A stretch of DNA of 27,737 bases, taken from positions 1 to 27,737 of the IMG/VR virus record IMGVR_UViG_3300044621_000632, one strand, 5' to 3'. Both the position numbers and the translations under genes were made by a program. The notes under the pieces were generated by a model, which saw only the letters and a program-made list of their open reading frames with translations, was not told where the DNA came from and did no database searches. The number at the start of each line of letters is the position of its first letter. The first letter of the stretch is position 1. Source of the DNA: a virus. This document shows positions 1 to 7,275 of the stretch, piece after piece.

Positions 1-713
1 TTGGAGGCCAATTCGCCACGGCTTAGATATGGTGCCGTCAGGTTGGTGTCGGTGATCTTTCGCAGGATGTCCTTGGCTGTGATCGAAACGCCATTGCGAC
101 CGGCGTCGATCTTCTCGATCACATATTCCCGCTGCGTCATAGCTGAGAGTGGCTGACCGATTAGCCCCTCGTAGATGTTGAGCGTGTATCCGATGTGGTA
201 CGGATTGCGGGCAAGCCACTTGCTCCAGAAACTGCCGATCTGGTCTGGATCATAAGCCCTCGTGGAGACATAGGGATCGGTGCCTATGTCATTCCAAGGG
301 AAGTCCTTGATGCGGACATTGCTCACGGCGCGATAGCCTAGCGGGCTTTTATTGCGCGATCCAGAGGCCACGTTGAGGACGGTCGGAGCCGTCTGATAGT
401 TCTGCATTGCCGGGATGGCGAGTGCGGGCTGGTAAATGTAATCGATCAAGAACGGATCGCCCGATTCGGTGACGAGCGTGTTGCCATTCTCTGTCAGCAG
501 ATTGGTGTTGTTATCTTGCCACTCGTAAACGTCATCGTTGACGAATCGCAGCGTCAACGACTTGCTCAGATCGAGAGCGGATAAGAACTTGCAGGTGCGG
601 TCCGTATTCCAACAGGCATCGCCCGTTGCATTGCACGGCGAGACGCCGAAGGTGCGTGAGCATAGCGGCTGGATGATCTCGACAATCTCGACGGGGCGCG
701 CTGCAAAGGTCAT
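1..713 (-). CDS. Tail-tip protein, C-terminus cut by window edge
   Basis: The reading frame starts at ATG 713 and stays open to position 1, giving about 237 residues; the C-terminal end lies outside the window. Its start overlaps the stop of the upstream gene (TGATG), so it is translationally coupled to the tail operon. The N-terminal part has a cysteine cluster (C...SPCNATGDACWNTDRTC) and the later part reads FWSKWLARNPYHIGY...IYEGLIGQ...YVIEKIDA...ITAKDILRK. This pattern is familiar from phage tail-tip or baseplate-hub-like proteins that follow the tape measure. The cysteines may bind a metal, which is inference. The exact role is not established. Confidence 0.75.
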   Translation of the reverse strand, partial: MTFAARPVEIVEIIQPLCSRTFGVSPCNATGDACWNTDRTCKFLSALDLSKSLTLRFVNDDVYEWQDNNTNLLTENGNTLVTESGDPFLIDYIYQPALAIPAMQNYQTAPTVLNVASGSRNKSPLGYRAVSNVRIKDFPWNDIGTDPYVSTRAYDPDQIGSFWSKWLARNPYHIGYTLNIYEGLIGQPLSAMTQREYVIEKIDAGRNGVSITAKDILRKITDTNLTAPYLSRGELAS

Positions 714-1495
714 CAGTAATATCCCGTGACGCCGAGGCTGACAGAGCGATAAGCCTTGATGCCCATATTCACCGGTTCAACGTCTCGGTCGGTCCAGACG
801 AAGCCGACATCGGTCGTGATCTTGGAGGGATTGCCAGCGATGCAGAACGGCTGCAATGGCAGCGTCTTCGCGAACGGCTCGAAGTATGTGTCGTACCAAG
901 CCGTTGTCAGATATTCCCAATCGTAAGATGTAATGACGGCACGCCTCTTGATGATGCGCCCAAGCCATTGGCCGGTCTCAGAGAACTGTTGCTGTGCTTC
1001 GGTGACGCGGTTGAGGTTGAGCGGCCTATGCCCTCCGTAGATCGGTATTGGCATTTGCAAGGAAACGCCAGCGCGGATGATGCCGATTGCGATGTCCGTG
1101 CCATCGTTCACGTTCACCCGCACTTCGCGGACGGTGTAGAGCGCCCCAGCGTTATTGAAGAACACCGCGATGGTCGAGTTGTCGGTTGGCGAGATCGTCG
1201 CACGAGTTGTGTGACCACCTCCGACTGTTGCCGCCGTAGAGATTGTCACCACCTTGCCAGATAGGTTATGCGCTGCGATAAAAACGCAATCGATAGATAC
1301 GTCTGCCGCTGCCACAAGAGTCCAGTTATTCGAGCCTGGCGCAAGCTCCCACCGCTGCGATGTGTAGTCATTGGCAGCATAAGCCGGATTGGTTCCATCG
1401 CCAGAGACAGTGCCGGTTATCATGTCCCACAAGATGCGGGCATGGTTTAGCGGCTCATTCGTGGAGACGGTATATCCGGCTGTGCTTATGGTCAC
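713..1495 (-). CDS. Putative tail-tip structural protein (260 aa)
   Basis: A complete 260-aa frame lies between the fibre-like gene and the partial tail-tip gene, with a 4-base ATGA overlap upstream and a TGATG junction downstream. The first ~130 residues are rich in Thr, Ser, Ala and Val with alternating hydrophobic positions, as in a beta-sandwich. The second half contains aromatic-rich segments (YDWEYL, WYDTYFEPF, FVWTDRDVEPV). I do not recognise a named family. Position after the tape measure and next to other tail genes argues for a virion protein of the tail tip. Attachment or adhesion is possible but unproven. Confidence 0.7.
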   Translation of the reverse strand: MTISTAGYTVSTNEPLNHARILWDMITGTVSGDGTNPAYAANDYTSQRWELAPGSNNWTLVAAADVSIDCVFIAAHNLSGKVVTISTAATVGGGHTTRATISPTDNSTIAVFFNNAGALYTVREVRVNVNDGTDIAIGIIRAGVSLQMPIPIYGGHRPLNLNRVTEAQQQFSETGQWLGRIIKRRAVITSYDWEYLTTAWYDTYFEPFAKTLPLQPFCIAGNPSKITTDVGFVWTDRDVEPVNMGIKAYRSVSLGVTGYY

Positions 1496-2097
1496 GGCGT
1501 TCCTGCCATTTCAATCCAGTTGGTCCCGTCACAAACAAGCAATGCCCATGCGCCATCGGTGTTTGGCAAAATAGGAGTGCTAGCTCCTCCGCCTTCGCGC
1601 GGGACTACATTGCCAGATGCCGACACAACTGTCTGAGCCTGTGTGGTAGAAATCACGAGAATGCGGCCTGTATTGCTTGCAGGTGTCGGAAGCGTGAGCG
1701 TGTTTGATGACCCCGTGCGGTTGCTTATGATGAATGTCACGCCAGCCGCAACCGTGTAATCTGTCGTGACAGTCACCGGAGCAGCAAGGGCAAACGATCC
1801 GTTGACTTGCAGCTTCGCCGTTGGCGTTGCCGTGCCGATGCCCACGCGATCAGTGGATGCGTCTACGAAAACAAGGTTGGCGTCTGTGTCGCCTTCGATG
1901 CGTTGGTCTACATCAGCGCCAGCATCGTTGAAGACGTTTGCCCCTGCGAATGATGCAGCCGGAACATTCTGAAACAACTCCGCGCGCGTCTGCTTCTTGG
2001 TCTCGGGGACGCTTGTGTCCACCACCACATAAAGGTCATCCGTGGCCGTGTTGGCCCCGGTCAGTGCTGATAGTGCTGAAATTTTGATGTCAGGCAC
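1492..2097 (-). CDS. Fibre-like tail protein with GIGT...LQVNG motif
   Basis: A 201-aa protein. The N-terminus (MPDIKISALSAL, then a DDLYVVVDTS segment) and the middle motif DRVGIGTATPTAKLQVNG (near residues 88-105) are characteristic of phage fibre and appendage proteins, where this motif often precedes a trimerising or peptidase S74 region. No S74 peptidase domain is present: the protein ends soon after a beta-rich segment and a C-terminal DGTNWIEMAG motif also common in fibre proteins. It is probably a short trimeric fibre or a tail-tip decoration. Its start is overlapped by 8 bases by the end of the HNH-like gene upstream, which may have disturbed the original junction. Confidence 0.75.
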   Translation of the reverse strand: MPDIKISALSALTGANTATDDLYVVVDTSVPETKKQTRAELFQNVPAASFAGANVFNDAGADVDQRIEGDTDANLVFVDASTDRVGIGTATPTAKLQVNGSFALAAPVTVTTDYTVAAGVTFIISNRTGSSNTLTLPTPASNTGRILVISTTQAQTVVSASGNVVPREGGGASTPILPNTDGAWALLVCDGTNWIEMAGTP

Positions 2098-2551
2098 AGG
2101 CTGTCTCCTTATTTATCTCAAGTGCAACATCAATAGGCCAGTTAAGGCCGTATATGCGCTGGCGTACCGTGCTTGACTTTAGGTTCTTATATGCGATCCA
2201 TTTTTCAAGCGTGCGTGTTTCTCCATTTATAGTAATTAGTCGGCTTGAACGCCTGTTGTTTGCCTGTTCCTTCTTGTCTGCCCATTTGCAATTTTCAGGG
2301 CTGTATCCGCGATTGTTATCAATTCTCTCTAACCCCAATCCAGGCTGATAACTGCCTACCATATCCTGATAGAAATTCTCAAGAATGTTCCATCTTTCAC
2401 AAAGCGTGATCCCGCGAGCACCATAGTTCTTAAAGTGACAATGATCTGGGTTACTTGTGCGGTGCTTCACGCCATACCAAATGTTGCGAAGCCGCTGAAA
2501 GTGTGGCCTTTCCAACAACGATGTCGGCAATGCTTTATGCGTCCGTCCCAT
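2090..2551 (-). CDS. HNH-like (homing-type) endonuclease, inserted in tail operon
   Basis: A 153-aa protein. Residues 43-52 (YGARGITLCE) and 74-91 (LERIDNNRGYSPENCKWA) match a widespread phage family annotated as HNH or homing endonuclease-like. The C-terminal stretch (residues 112-144, TLEKWIAYKNLK...TVRQRI...W..DVAL) looks like the small helix-turn-helix that often follows this nuclease core. It has no virion role. It sits between tape measure and fibre genes, and its DNA is visibly more AT-rich than its flanks, as expected for a mobile free-standing endonuclease gene. It overlaps the tape measure stop by one base (TGATG) and the next gene by 8 bases. Nuclease activity is inferred from family only. 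Confidence 0.8.
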   Translation of the reverse strand: MGRTHKALPTSLLERPHFQRLRNIWYGVKHRTSNPDHCHFKNYGARGITLCERWNILENFYQDMVGSYQPGLGLERIDNNRGYSPENCKWADKKEQANNRRSSRLITINGETRTLEKWIAYKNLKSSTVRQRIYGLNWPIDVALEINKETACA

Positions 2552-4359
2552 CAGGCTATCACTCCGCGAATTGTGCCGCCGTTGCGCTGCGTGCTGTTAA
2601 GCTGGTCGATGAACTGTCTGGCGAACTTCTCGCCAAAGCCCATTGGATCATTCATCATTGTAAACTGGAAAGTAGTCGTTGGCGATGCCGCTGCCGGGGC
2701 TGCGGATGCACCACCGCCACCGCCTCTACGTCCACCACCGCCACCACTACTACCGCCGCCGCCGCCGCCTTCGGAGACTCCCTTAATAGCCGCCACGGCA
2801 CTCATGCCCTTGGCAAAGACGGCGGCATAATTGGCGAACTTCTGAATGGGCGTGATGGCGGTTGGATCATTCATCGCACTAACGGCTGCGCGGATGGTGT
2901 CAACGATTGCTTGTGCTGCGGCTGCGGCCTTCGCCACTTTAAGCAGACGCTTTCCGCCCGCTTGTGCGACTTGAGCCATAGAGCCAAAGAAGGAAGACGC
3001 GGCAGTCAGATCACCATCAAGACGTTGAGACTGAATGGATGCAAGATCACTTGCGTGTTGCTCCGCACGTTGCAGCATAAGGTCTTTGAACTCTGCATCG
3101 AGTTCATCCTTGCCGGTCAAATGCCCGCGAAGCAATTCCATATCTGCTGCATATTCAGCCTCAAGAATTTCACGCTCAGACATAAAGCCATCGCGGATCG
3201 ACTCAAGCCTAGCCATATAGAATTCGTCCACCTCTTGCGATGGTGCAACGCCTGGAACAGTAGAACCGGCACCTTCTCCACCAGCACTGGCGTCACCAGG
3301 AAGCCTTGGCGCTTTTGACTTAGACGAAAAGTTTCCAGCACTTTCGAGCAATGCGGCTGCATCTTCTGGCCTAGCTTGAAAGTTCTTTCGCATGTTTGCA
3401 AGGATTTGAGTATTGCGTTCCCACACCTTGCCTACTTGTTCAGATGATGCTGCCCAAGCATCCATTGCATTTGCGAACTGTCCTTGCTTGATGTATTCAA
3501 GCGCAACGCCAGCGGCATTCAACCTTATGGTAAATGCTTCCCACGCCGATGTCAGGAATTGTACTGTCTCGGCCAGCATGCCGAATGCACCATCAATTAG
3601 GTTCGCTATCTTTTCTACATAGTCACCTTCTTCTACGAATTTGATGAACCTGTCAGTCAAGTCCTTCATTTTTGGCGCTGACTTTTGCGCGATTGTATTT
3701 GCTAAACCAGTGAATAGGCTGGTGATCCTCGTTAGGTTGTCGTTGAAACCTTCCGCCGCTTTTGAGGTGTTTGTCGAAATCTCAAGACCAAAACGACTAG
3801 CTTCTTCGGTCATCTGTGCGAGGCCATCGCGGCCCGCATTGAGCATCGGAATCAGATCGGCACCGGAGCGGCCCAATATGGCCATCGCTAACGCTGTTTT
3901 GCCAGCGCCGTCTTCCATTCCTGCAAAGCGTTCCGCCACATCGAGCAGCACTTCCTCTGTGCCGCGCAGATTGCCTTGTGCATCAGTGACCGAAATGCCA
4001 AGAGCCGTGAAGGCTTCGTTCCCGGCTTGCATGTTCTTGGAAAGCTGACCAAGACCGACTTGCAATTGGCCTAGAGACACATCCGAAAGTTTAGCGGCAT
4101 ACTCTAACCGTGAAAGGCTCTCGGAAGTCATGCCGATCTTCTGAGCAGTCTTTCCGATTTCATCGGCGAAGTTGATGGCCTGTTTGGTCAGCGCACCAAT
4201 GGCGACTCCGCCAGCCGCCGCCGCTGTTGCAAAGCCAGCAAGACCAACGGCAGCAAGCTTCGAGAAGTTCTGTATCTTGCTGCCAGCACTGGCAATGCCC
4301 TTGTCGAAGTCATCCGTATTGGCGCTGATCTTGACTTCGATTCCGCTAACTTGAGCCAT
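2551..4359 (-). CDS. Tape measure protein
   Basis: 602 aa, the longest tail gene, placed directly after the tail assembly chaperone as usual for siphoviruses. It sets tail length and is threaded through the tail tube, later helping DNA entry. The N-terminal ~250 residues resemble other tape measures (KISANTDDF..GI, an Ala/Gly-rich hydrophobic segment at about 33-60, then FADEIGKTAQKIGMTSESLSRL and MAILGRSGADLIPML). Further hydrophobic or helical stretches follow. Around residues 531-552 lies a Gly-rich tract (runs of 5-6 Gly with Ser and Arg) joining a short C-terminal domain (MNDPMGFGEKFARQFIDQLN). At the usual ~0.15 nm per residue the tail would be near 90 nm; that figure is an estimate. 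Confidence 0.93.
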   Translation of the reverse strand: MAQVSGIEVKISANTDDFDKGIASAGSKIQNFSKLAAVGLAGFATAAAAGGVAIGALTKQAINFADEIGKTAQKIGMTSESLSRLEYAAKLSDVSLGQLQVGLGQLSKNMQAGNEAFTALGISVTDAQGNLRGTEEVLLDVAERFAGMEDGAGKTALAMAILGRSGADLIPMLNAGRDGLAQMTEEASRFGLEISTNTSKAAEGFNDNLTRITSLFTGLANTIAQKSAPKMKDLTDRFIKFVEEGDYVEKIANLIDGAFGMLAETVQFLTSAWEAFTIRLNAAGVALEYIKQGQFANAMDAWAASSEQVGKVWERNTQILANMRKNFQARPEDAAALLESAGNFSSKSKAPRLPGDASAGGEGAGSTVPGVAPSQEVDEFYMARLESIRDGFMSEREILEAEYAADMELLRGHLTGKDELDAEFKDLMLQRAEQHASDLASIQSQRLDGDLTAASSFFGSMAQVAQAGGKRLLKVAKAAAAAQAIVDTIRAAVSAMNDPTAITPIQKFANYAAVFAKGMSAVAAIKGVSEGGGGGGSSGGGGGRRGGGGGASAAPAAASPTTTFQFTMMNDPMGFGEKFARQFIDQLNSTQRNGGTIRGVIA

Positions 4360-4914
4360 GCAACAGTTCCTTTAATTCCTCTACATCGGCCCTAGTCAGT
4401 TTCCCGGCGTATGTTTCGCCTGGCTCTTTCGGTTTCTTCAACTCGTATTCCAACCACCACTCGGGAATGGTCATCTCCCAGAACTCGCTAGGCTGAATTC
4501 CCCATTCCCTCGCCCATAGATACATCCCGTTCCAGTCTAGTTCTCCATACTCTCCATGATCTTCGCCCTCGCCTTCGACTGGCTTTCGGTCTGGGCGTCT
4601 GGATTTTTTGCTTTGGTCTCGGACGGAGAGAAGGCCAGCATGACCAAGGAAATCAAATCGGCAACGTCTGTTGCGCTGCCATTGATCAACTCCTCATAGA
4701 CCTGTTCGTCCGTGACCCTGCACCCTGCCGCCGTCAGCATCTTTGCAAGCACGAAAGAGATGTGGCTGACAGGCGGATGACCTTGGCTTGTGCGAACGGC
4801 GATGTCCGTGAAGGATATGTCGCCCATCTCGATTGATCGCATCAGCTTCATGGAAGGGACGAAGCGATACTCTTCACCCTTCCACTTGATTGTTAGCTCC
4901 CGAAAGATTGCCAT
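4346..4914 (-). CDS. Tail assembly chaperone, -1 frameshift product (gpGT-like, ~189 aa)
   Basis: The 125-aa upstream frame can be extended by a -1 ribosomal shift at A AAA AAT (4609-4603). The second frame is open from there to TAG at 4348-4346, overlapping the tape measure start by 14 bases. The shifted part reads ELDWNGMYLWAREWGIQPSE followed by FWEMTIPEWW, which matches the short tail assembly chaperone family of alphaproteobacterial phages and GTAs (W.....A...GI.P.EFW.MT). The predicted fusion has 104 residues of frame 0 plus 85 of frame -1. Such G/GT pairs bind the tape measure and recruit tail tube subunits in lambda. The second frame has only an internal ATG and no convincing ribosome site, supporting frameshifting over independent initiation. 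Confidence 0.8.
4537..4914 (-). CDS. Tail assembly chaperone, unshifted product (gpG-like)
   Basis: 125 aa, between the tail tube gene and the tape measure, the usual place of the lambda gpG equivalent. It begins MAIFRELTIKWKGEEYRFVP and is mostly helical after that. The C-terminal tail (KAKNPDAQTESQSKARAKIM) is hydrophilic, as expected for the region where frameshifting occurs. It should be a non-virion chaperone that coats the tape measure before tube polymerisation. The start at 4914 lies only 2 bases after the tail tube stop. Frame-0 product and -1 product share the first ~103 residues. Confidence 0.8.
   Translation of the reverse strand: MAIFRELTIKWKGEEYRFVPSMKLMRSIEMGDISFTDIAVRTSQGHPPVSHISFVLAKMLTAAGCRVTDEQVYEELINGSATDVADLISLVMLAFSPSETKAKNPDAQTESQSKARAKIMESMEN
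4603..4609 (-). other. Slippery heptamer A AAA AAT for -1 frameshift
   Basis: Read on the minus strand, codons GCA AAA AAT of the 125-aa chaperone form the heptamer A AAA AAT in the correct frame (codon starts 4608 and 4605 are in phase with ATG 4914). This fits the X XXY YYZ rule for -1 frameshifting. Five bases downstream, CGCCC (4597-4593) can pair with GGGCG (4568-4564), a possible stimulatory stem. The -1 frame then stays open through the recognisable second chaperone domain to 4346. Confidence 0.8.
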
Positions 4915-4916
4915 GA

Positions 4917-5306
4917 TTACGATGCCGTGAACGTAATCGTTCCAGAGGACTGGATCGAGGCCGTGAAGGTCGTGGCGTCTGCCTGTTCGCCGGTCACAGC
5001 GAAGCTGGCAAGGAAGAAGTTGCCGGTGAACGATCCAAGGCCAAGCAGTTCGATGGTGTAGGCTTCGAGCAGCGCCGAGGCGGTGCCAACGGCAAGCGCC
5101 AGGAAGGTGGTGTCCTCAAGGATGCCTACGACTTCGGCATCGATGGAGCGGACACCGACATCAGCCAGCATCTTGCGCCAGCCGTTGTCATCCTTTTCGG
5201 TGATGTCAATCGGCTCATTGTTGATGGTGAAGCTATCGGCACGAGCACCAGCCACGGCAGTCGAGCCACGCTTGATACGGACTTTGCGTCCAGCGATTGC
5301 GGGCAT
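4917..5306 (-). CDS. Major tail tube protein, TP901-1 type, short paralogue
   Basis: 129 aa. Core signature GARADSFTINNEPIDITEKD, then GWRKMLADVGVRS and GILEDTTF, is typical of TP901-1-family major tail proteins, which polymerise into the tail tube. It has no extra C-terminal domain. The gene follows a clearly homologous longer copy (5322-6002) at a 15-base distance, and a Shine-Dalgarno-like AAGGAA lies upstream of its ATG. The pair looks like a tandem duplication. Which copy makes the bulk of the tube is not visible from sequence; lack of an Ig domain suggests this is the plain form. Confidence 0.88.
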   Translation of the reverse strand: MPAIAGRKVRIKRGSTAVAGARADSFTINNEPIDITEKDDNGWRKMLADVGVRSIDAEVVGILEDTTFLALAVGTASALLEAYTIELLGLGSFTGNFFLASFAVTGEQADATTFTASIQSSGTITFTAS

Positions 5307-5321
5307 GTTTCAGTTCCTTTC

Positions 5322-6002
5322 TTAGGTCACGGGTCCACGGATGTTAGAGAAGGCCACCGTAGACCCTACGCTATTGGTGGCGGTTACACGGCACCGGATA
5401 TACTTTCCGGTGTCGGAGCCTGTGAGTGTGTATGTAAGGTTGGTTGCAGAAGCGATGTTGGCCCATGACGGGTCATTGGGATCGGCAACATTGCCACGCT
5501 GCCACTGACGGGCGAAGGTGATCGTAGCATCGCCAGCCCATGTGCCGTTGGTAGTGGTCTGGACGTTGGTTCCGGAGAGTGTGCCGGTGATCGCCGGGAG
5601 AACGGTGTTGTAGGGGCCGATGGTGGCCGTCATGTTCTCGCCGCTCTCAAGAGTGGCAGTGAAGGTTACAACATCAGCCTGTTCCGCGCCGATCTGAAGG
5701 CCCTGGAGCATGAAGTCGCCGGTCAAGGTGCCGATGCCGCTTATCGTGACCACGCACTCCTTGAGTAGCGCCGTGGTGGCCGTGCCGACGGAATCCGCCA
5801 AGAGGACGGTATCCTTGAGCACGCCTTCGATCTCGCAAGAGACAGAGCGCAAGCCGACATCGGTCAGCATGGTGCGCCAACCAGCATCATCCTTGTCAGT
5901 GATGTCGAGCGGCTCATTATTGATCGTCACGCTGTCAGCACGAGCGCCCACGATGTTGGAGCCGTTGCGGCTTATGCGAACTGATCGGCCAGAAATAGCC
6001 AT
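5322..6002 (-). CDS. Tail tube protein with C-terminal Ig-like domain
   Basis: 226 aa. Residues 1 to ~128 are homologous to the next gene (GARADSVTINNEPLDITDKD, GWRTMLTDVGLRS, GVLKDT). Residues ~133-226 form an added domain with Ig-like features: LSGTNVQTTTNGTWAG, FARQWQRG, then YTLTGSDTGKYIRCRVTATN. Ig-like domains are often displayed on phage tail tubes and capsids and are thought to bind cell-surface sugars weakly. The start has GAGG 7 bases upstream. This copy is either the decorated tube subunit or a subunit for a special position in the tube. Confidence 0.88.
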   Translation of the reverse strand: MAISGRSVRISRNGSNIVGARADSVTINNEPLDITDKDDAGWRTMLTDVGLRSVSCEIEGVLKDTVLLADSVGTATTALLKECVVTISGIGTLTGDFMLQGLQIGAEQADVVTFTATLESGENMTATIGPYNTVLPAITGTLSGTNVQTTTNGTWAGDATITFARQWQRGNVADPNDPSWANIASATNLTYTLTGSDTGKYIRCRVTATNSVGSTVAFSNIRGPVT

Positions 6003-6041
6003 GCAAGAACCTCTTCTTTGGCCGTGATTATATCACGGAAA

Positions 6042-6470
6042 CTATGCAATCCACAATACACGGTACAAGATGAGGCCGCGCTTGGTCTTGCCATCAGGAT
6101 CGCGCGAGAAATTGCAAGAGTCGAGTTCGGTGGTGATATGCGTGACGCCCGCAATAGAAAGCGGCTGGCGGCGCATCCTGCCATCGACGGCATCAACTAC
6201 GGTCTTCAGATCGAGCATGGATGCGGCACGGTCCCATACGTCGATCTGAACGATGGCCGATCCGCCAAGATCATCCTTGCTGTCGAAAGGATTGATCGTG
6301 TCAGCCCCGATGGTGATGAACGGGAAGGCTGATTCCAATTCACTGTCAGCCGCCTGTGGGACATCGGTAAAGATCGCCACGAGCGGGCTGTAGTAGGTGC
6401 TGAGAAGGCTGGTAACGGCGCTATCGTTAAGCCGGTTGTAGACTGCCGTCTGAAGATCATCAGATTTCAT
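6042..6470 (-). CDS. Tail terminator/completion protein, DUF3168 family
   Basis: 142 aa starting at the ATG that overlaps the upstream stop by 4 bases (ATGA, 6470-6467). A longer in-frame start at 6566 exists but would overlap the upstream gene by 100 bases. MKSDDLQTAVYNRLNDS...VAIFTDVPQAA...FPFITIG...DSKDDLGG...IQIDVWDRAASM matches DUF3168, whose members cap the tail tube and join it to the neck. Gene order gp10-type then DUF3168 then tail tube is standard. The ~40 bases after its stop, before the tail tube gene, contain no clear terminator. Confidence 0.85.
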   Translation of the reverse strand: MKSDDLQTAVYNRLNDSAVTSLLSTYYSPLVAIFTDVPQAADSELESAFPFITIGADTINPFDSKDDLGGSAIVQIDVWDRAASMLDLKTVVDAVDGRMRRQPLSIAGVTHITTELDSCNFSRDPDGKTKRGLILYRVLWIA

Positions 6471-6931
6471 TTCGTTGTCTTCTCCGCGCGTGCCTTGGCC
6501 TTGGCGATTGCAATCTCGACCCGTTTCAGCATCTTTGGAATTACCCGTTCGACGGCGGGAATCCAAGACGGACGTTTCGCCATCTTGAAGGTGCCGAACT
6601 CAAGGTAGTAGGCATAGTCAAGACGGCTTCCAATGGCTTTTGAATACTTGCCACGGCTTTCGTTGTAGATCGAAATGACAAGCCCGGCGGTATCGGTGGC
6701 CGGTGCTTCACCCGGAGCAGATGCTCGGTGAACCTTGTCCTTGTTCACGCCTCTGGCATATTCCCTGCCTGTCTTGGGTGGCCCCTGTATGGCCTTGCGG
6801 ACGTCCGTGACGGCTTCCAAGGCGGTGGCATCGACAATGAGAGCCAGAGATCTGCCAAGGTCCTTCCCATAGGCTTGCAAGGCCGCGTTGACCTCTTTCA
6901 AGCCCTTGATCTCGACCTTGACATCCGTCAC
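6467..6931 (-). CDS. HK97 gp10-family neck/tail protein
   Basis: 154 aa. It starts MTDVKVEIKGLKEVNAALQA and carries the recognisable SRLDYAYYLEFGTFKMAKRP segment near residue 105, a hallmark of HK97 gp10-like proteins. These act at the head-tail joint or tail completion. The C-terminal ~25 residues are Lys/Ala-rich (IAIAKAKARAEKTTK). It overlaps the upstream adaptor gene by 4 bases and the downstream DUF3168 gene by 4, as in a translationally coupled chain. Confidence 0.9.
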   Translation of the reverse strand: MTDVKVEIKGLKEVNAALQAYGKDLGRSLALIVDATALEAVTDVRKAIQGPPKTGREYARGVNKDKVHRASAPGEAPATDTAGLVISIYNESRGKYSKAIGSRLDYAYYLEFGTFKMAKRPSWIPAVERVIPKMLKRVEIAIAKAKARAEKTTK

Positions 6932-7275
6932 GTTGCGACCCCGCCATCAACGTCGATCTGAAGCCACTTGTTCGCGAACTCCATGTTATCGAGGAACCGG
7001 ATGTTGTGAATCTTGTTTCTGATCTGCACCCGGTCGGAATCCAGCAACGCCGAGGTGTATCGAACCACAAGGCGCAACCGAACGGTTGCCTCGGTGCGGT
7101 CATGGGCAAATCGCTCTGAGCCGCCAACCGGCACCACATAGGCGCGGGTCGGTGCGCCGGAAACGGTAGCCCAGGATTCCGTCTGGCCTCCTGCACCATC
7201 ACTGGTCAAGGTGCGGCGCTGGAACGTCACCGGCTCTTTCAGCTTGCCGGAATTCATGTCGCAACATTTCATCAT
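6928..7275 (-). CDS. Head-tail adaptor (SPP1 gp16/HK97 gp7-like)
   Basis: 115 aa from ATG 7275; ATG 7272 and 7257 are other possible starts. The longest frame begins at 7359 but would overlap the upstream gene heavily, so I reject it. The segment MNSGKLKEPVTFQRRT...DGAGGQTESWA......RAYVVP.GGSER is typical of phage head-tail joining proteins that close the portal after packaging. Position between the connector/unknown genes and gp10 agrees. The upstream stop TGA (7274-7272) interlocks with both ATGs. Confidence 0.85.
   Translation of the reverse strand: MMKCCDMNSGKLKEPVTFQRRTLTSDGAGGQTESWATVSGAPTRAYVVPVGGSERFAHDRTEATVRLRLVVRYTSALLDSDRVQIRNKIHNIRFLDNMEFANKWLQIDVDGGVAT

Noticed and set aside
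2700-2770. Triplet-rich repeat that might be a CRISPR or other array
   Set aside because: It encodes the Gly-rich linker of the tape measure; there are no spaced identical repeats.
2455-3318. A 287-aa plus-strand frame rich in Cys and Thr opposite the tape measure
   Set aside because: Low-complexity antisense of the Gly-rich tract and adjacent codons; no homology pattern.
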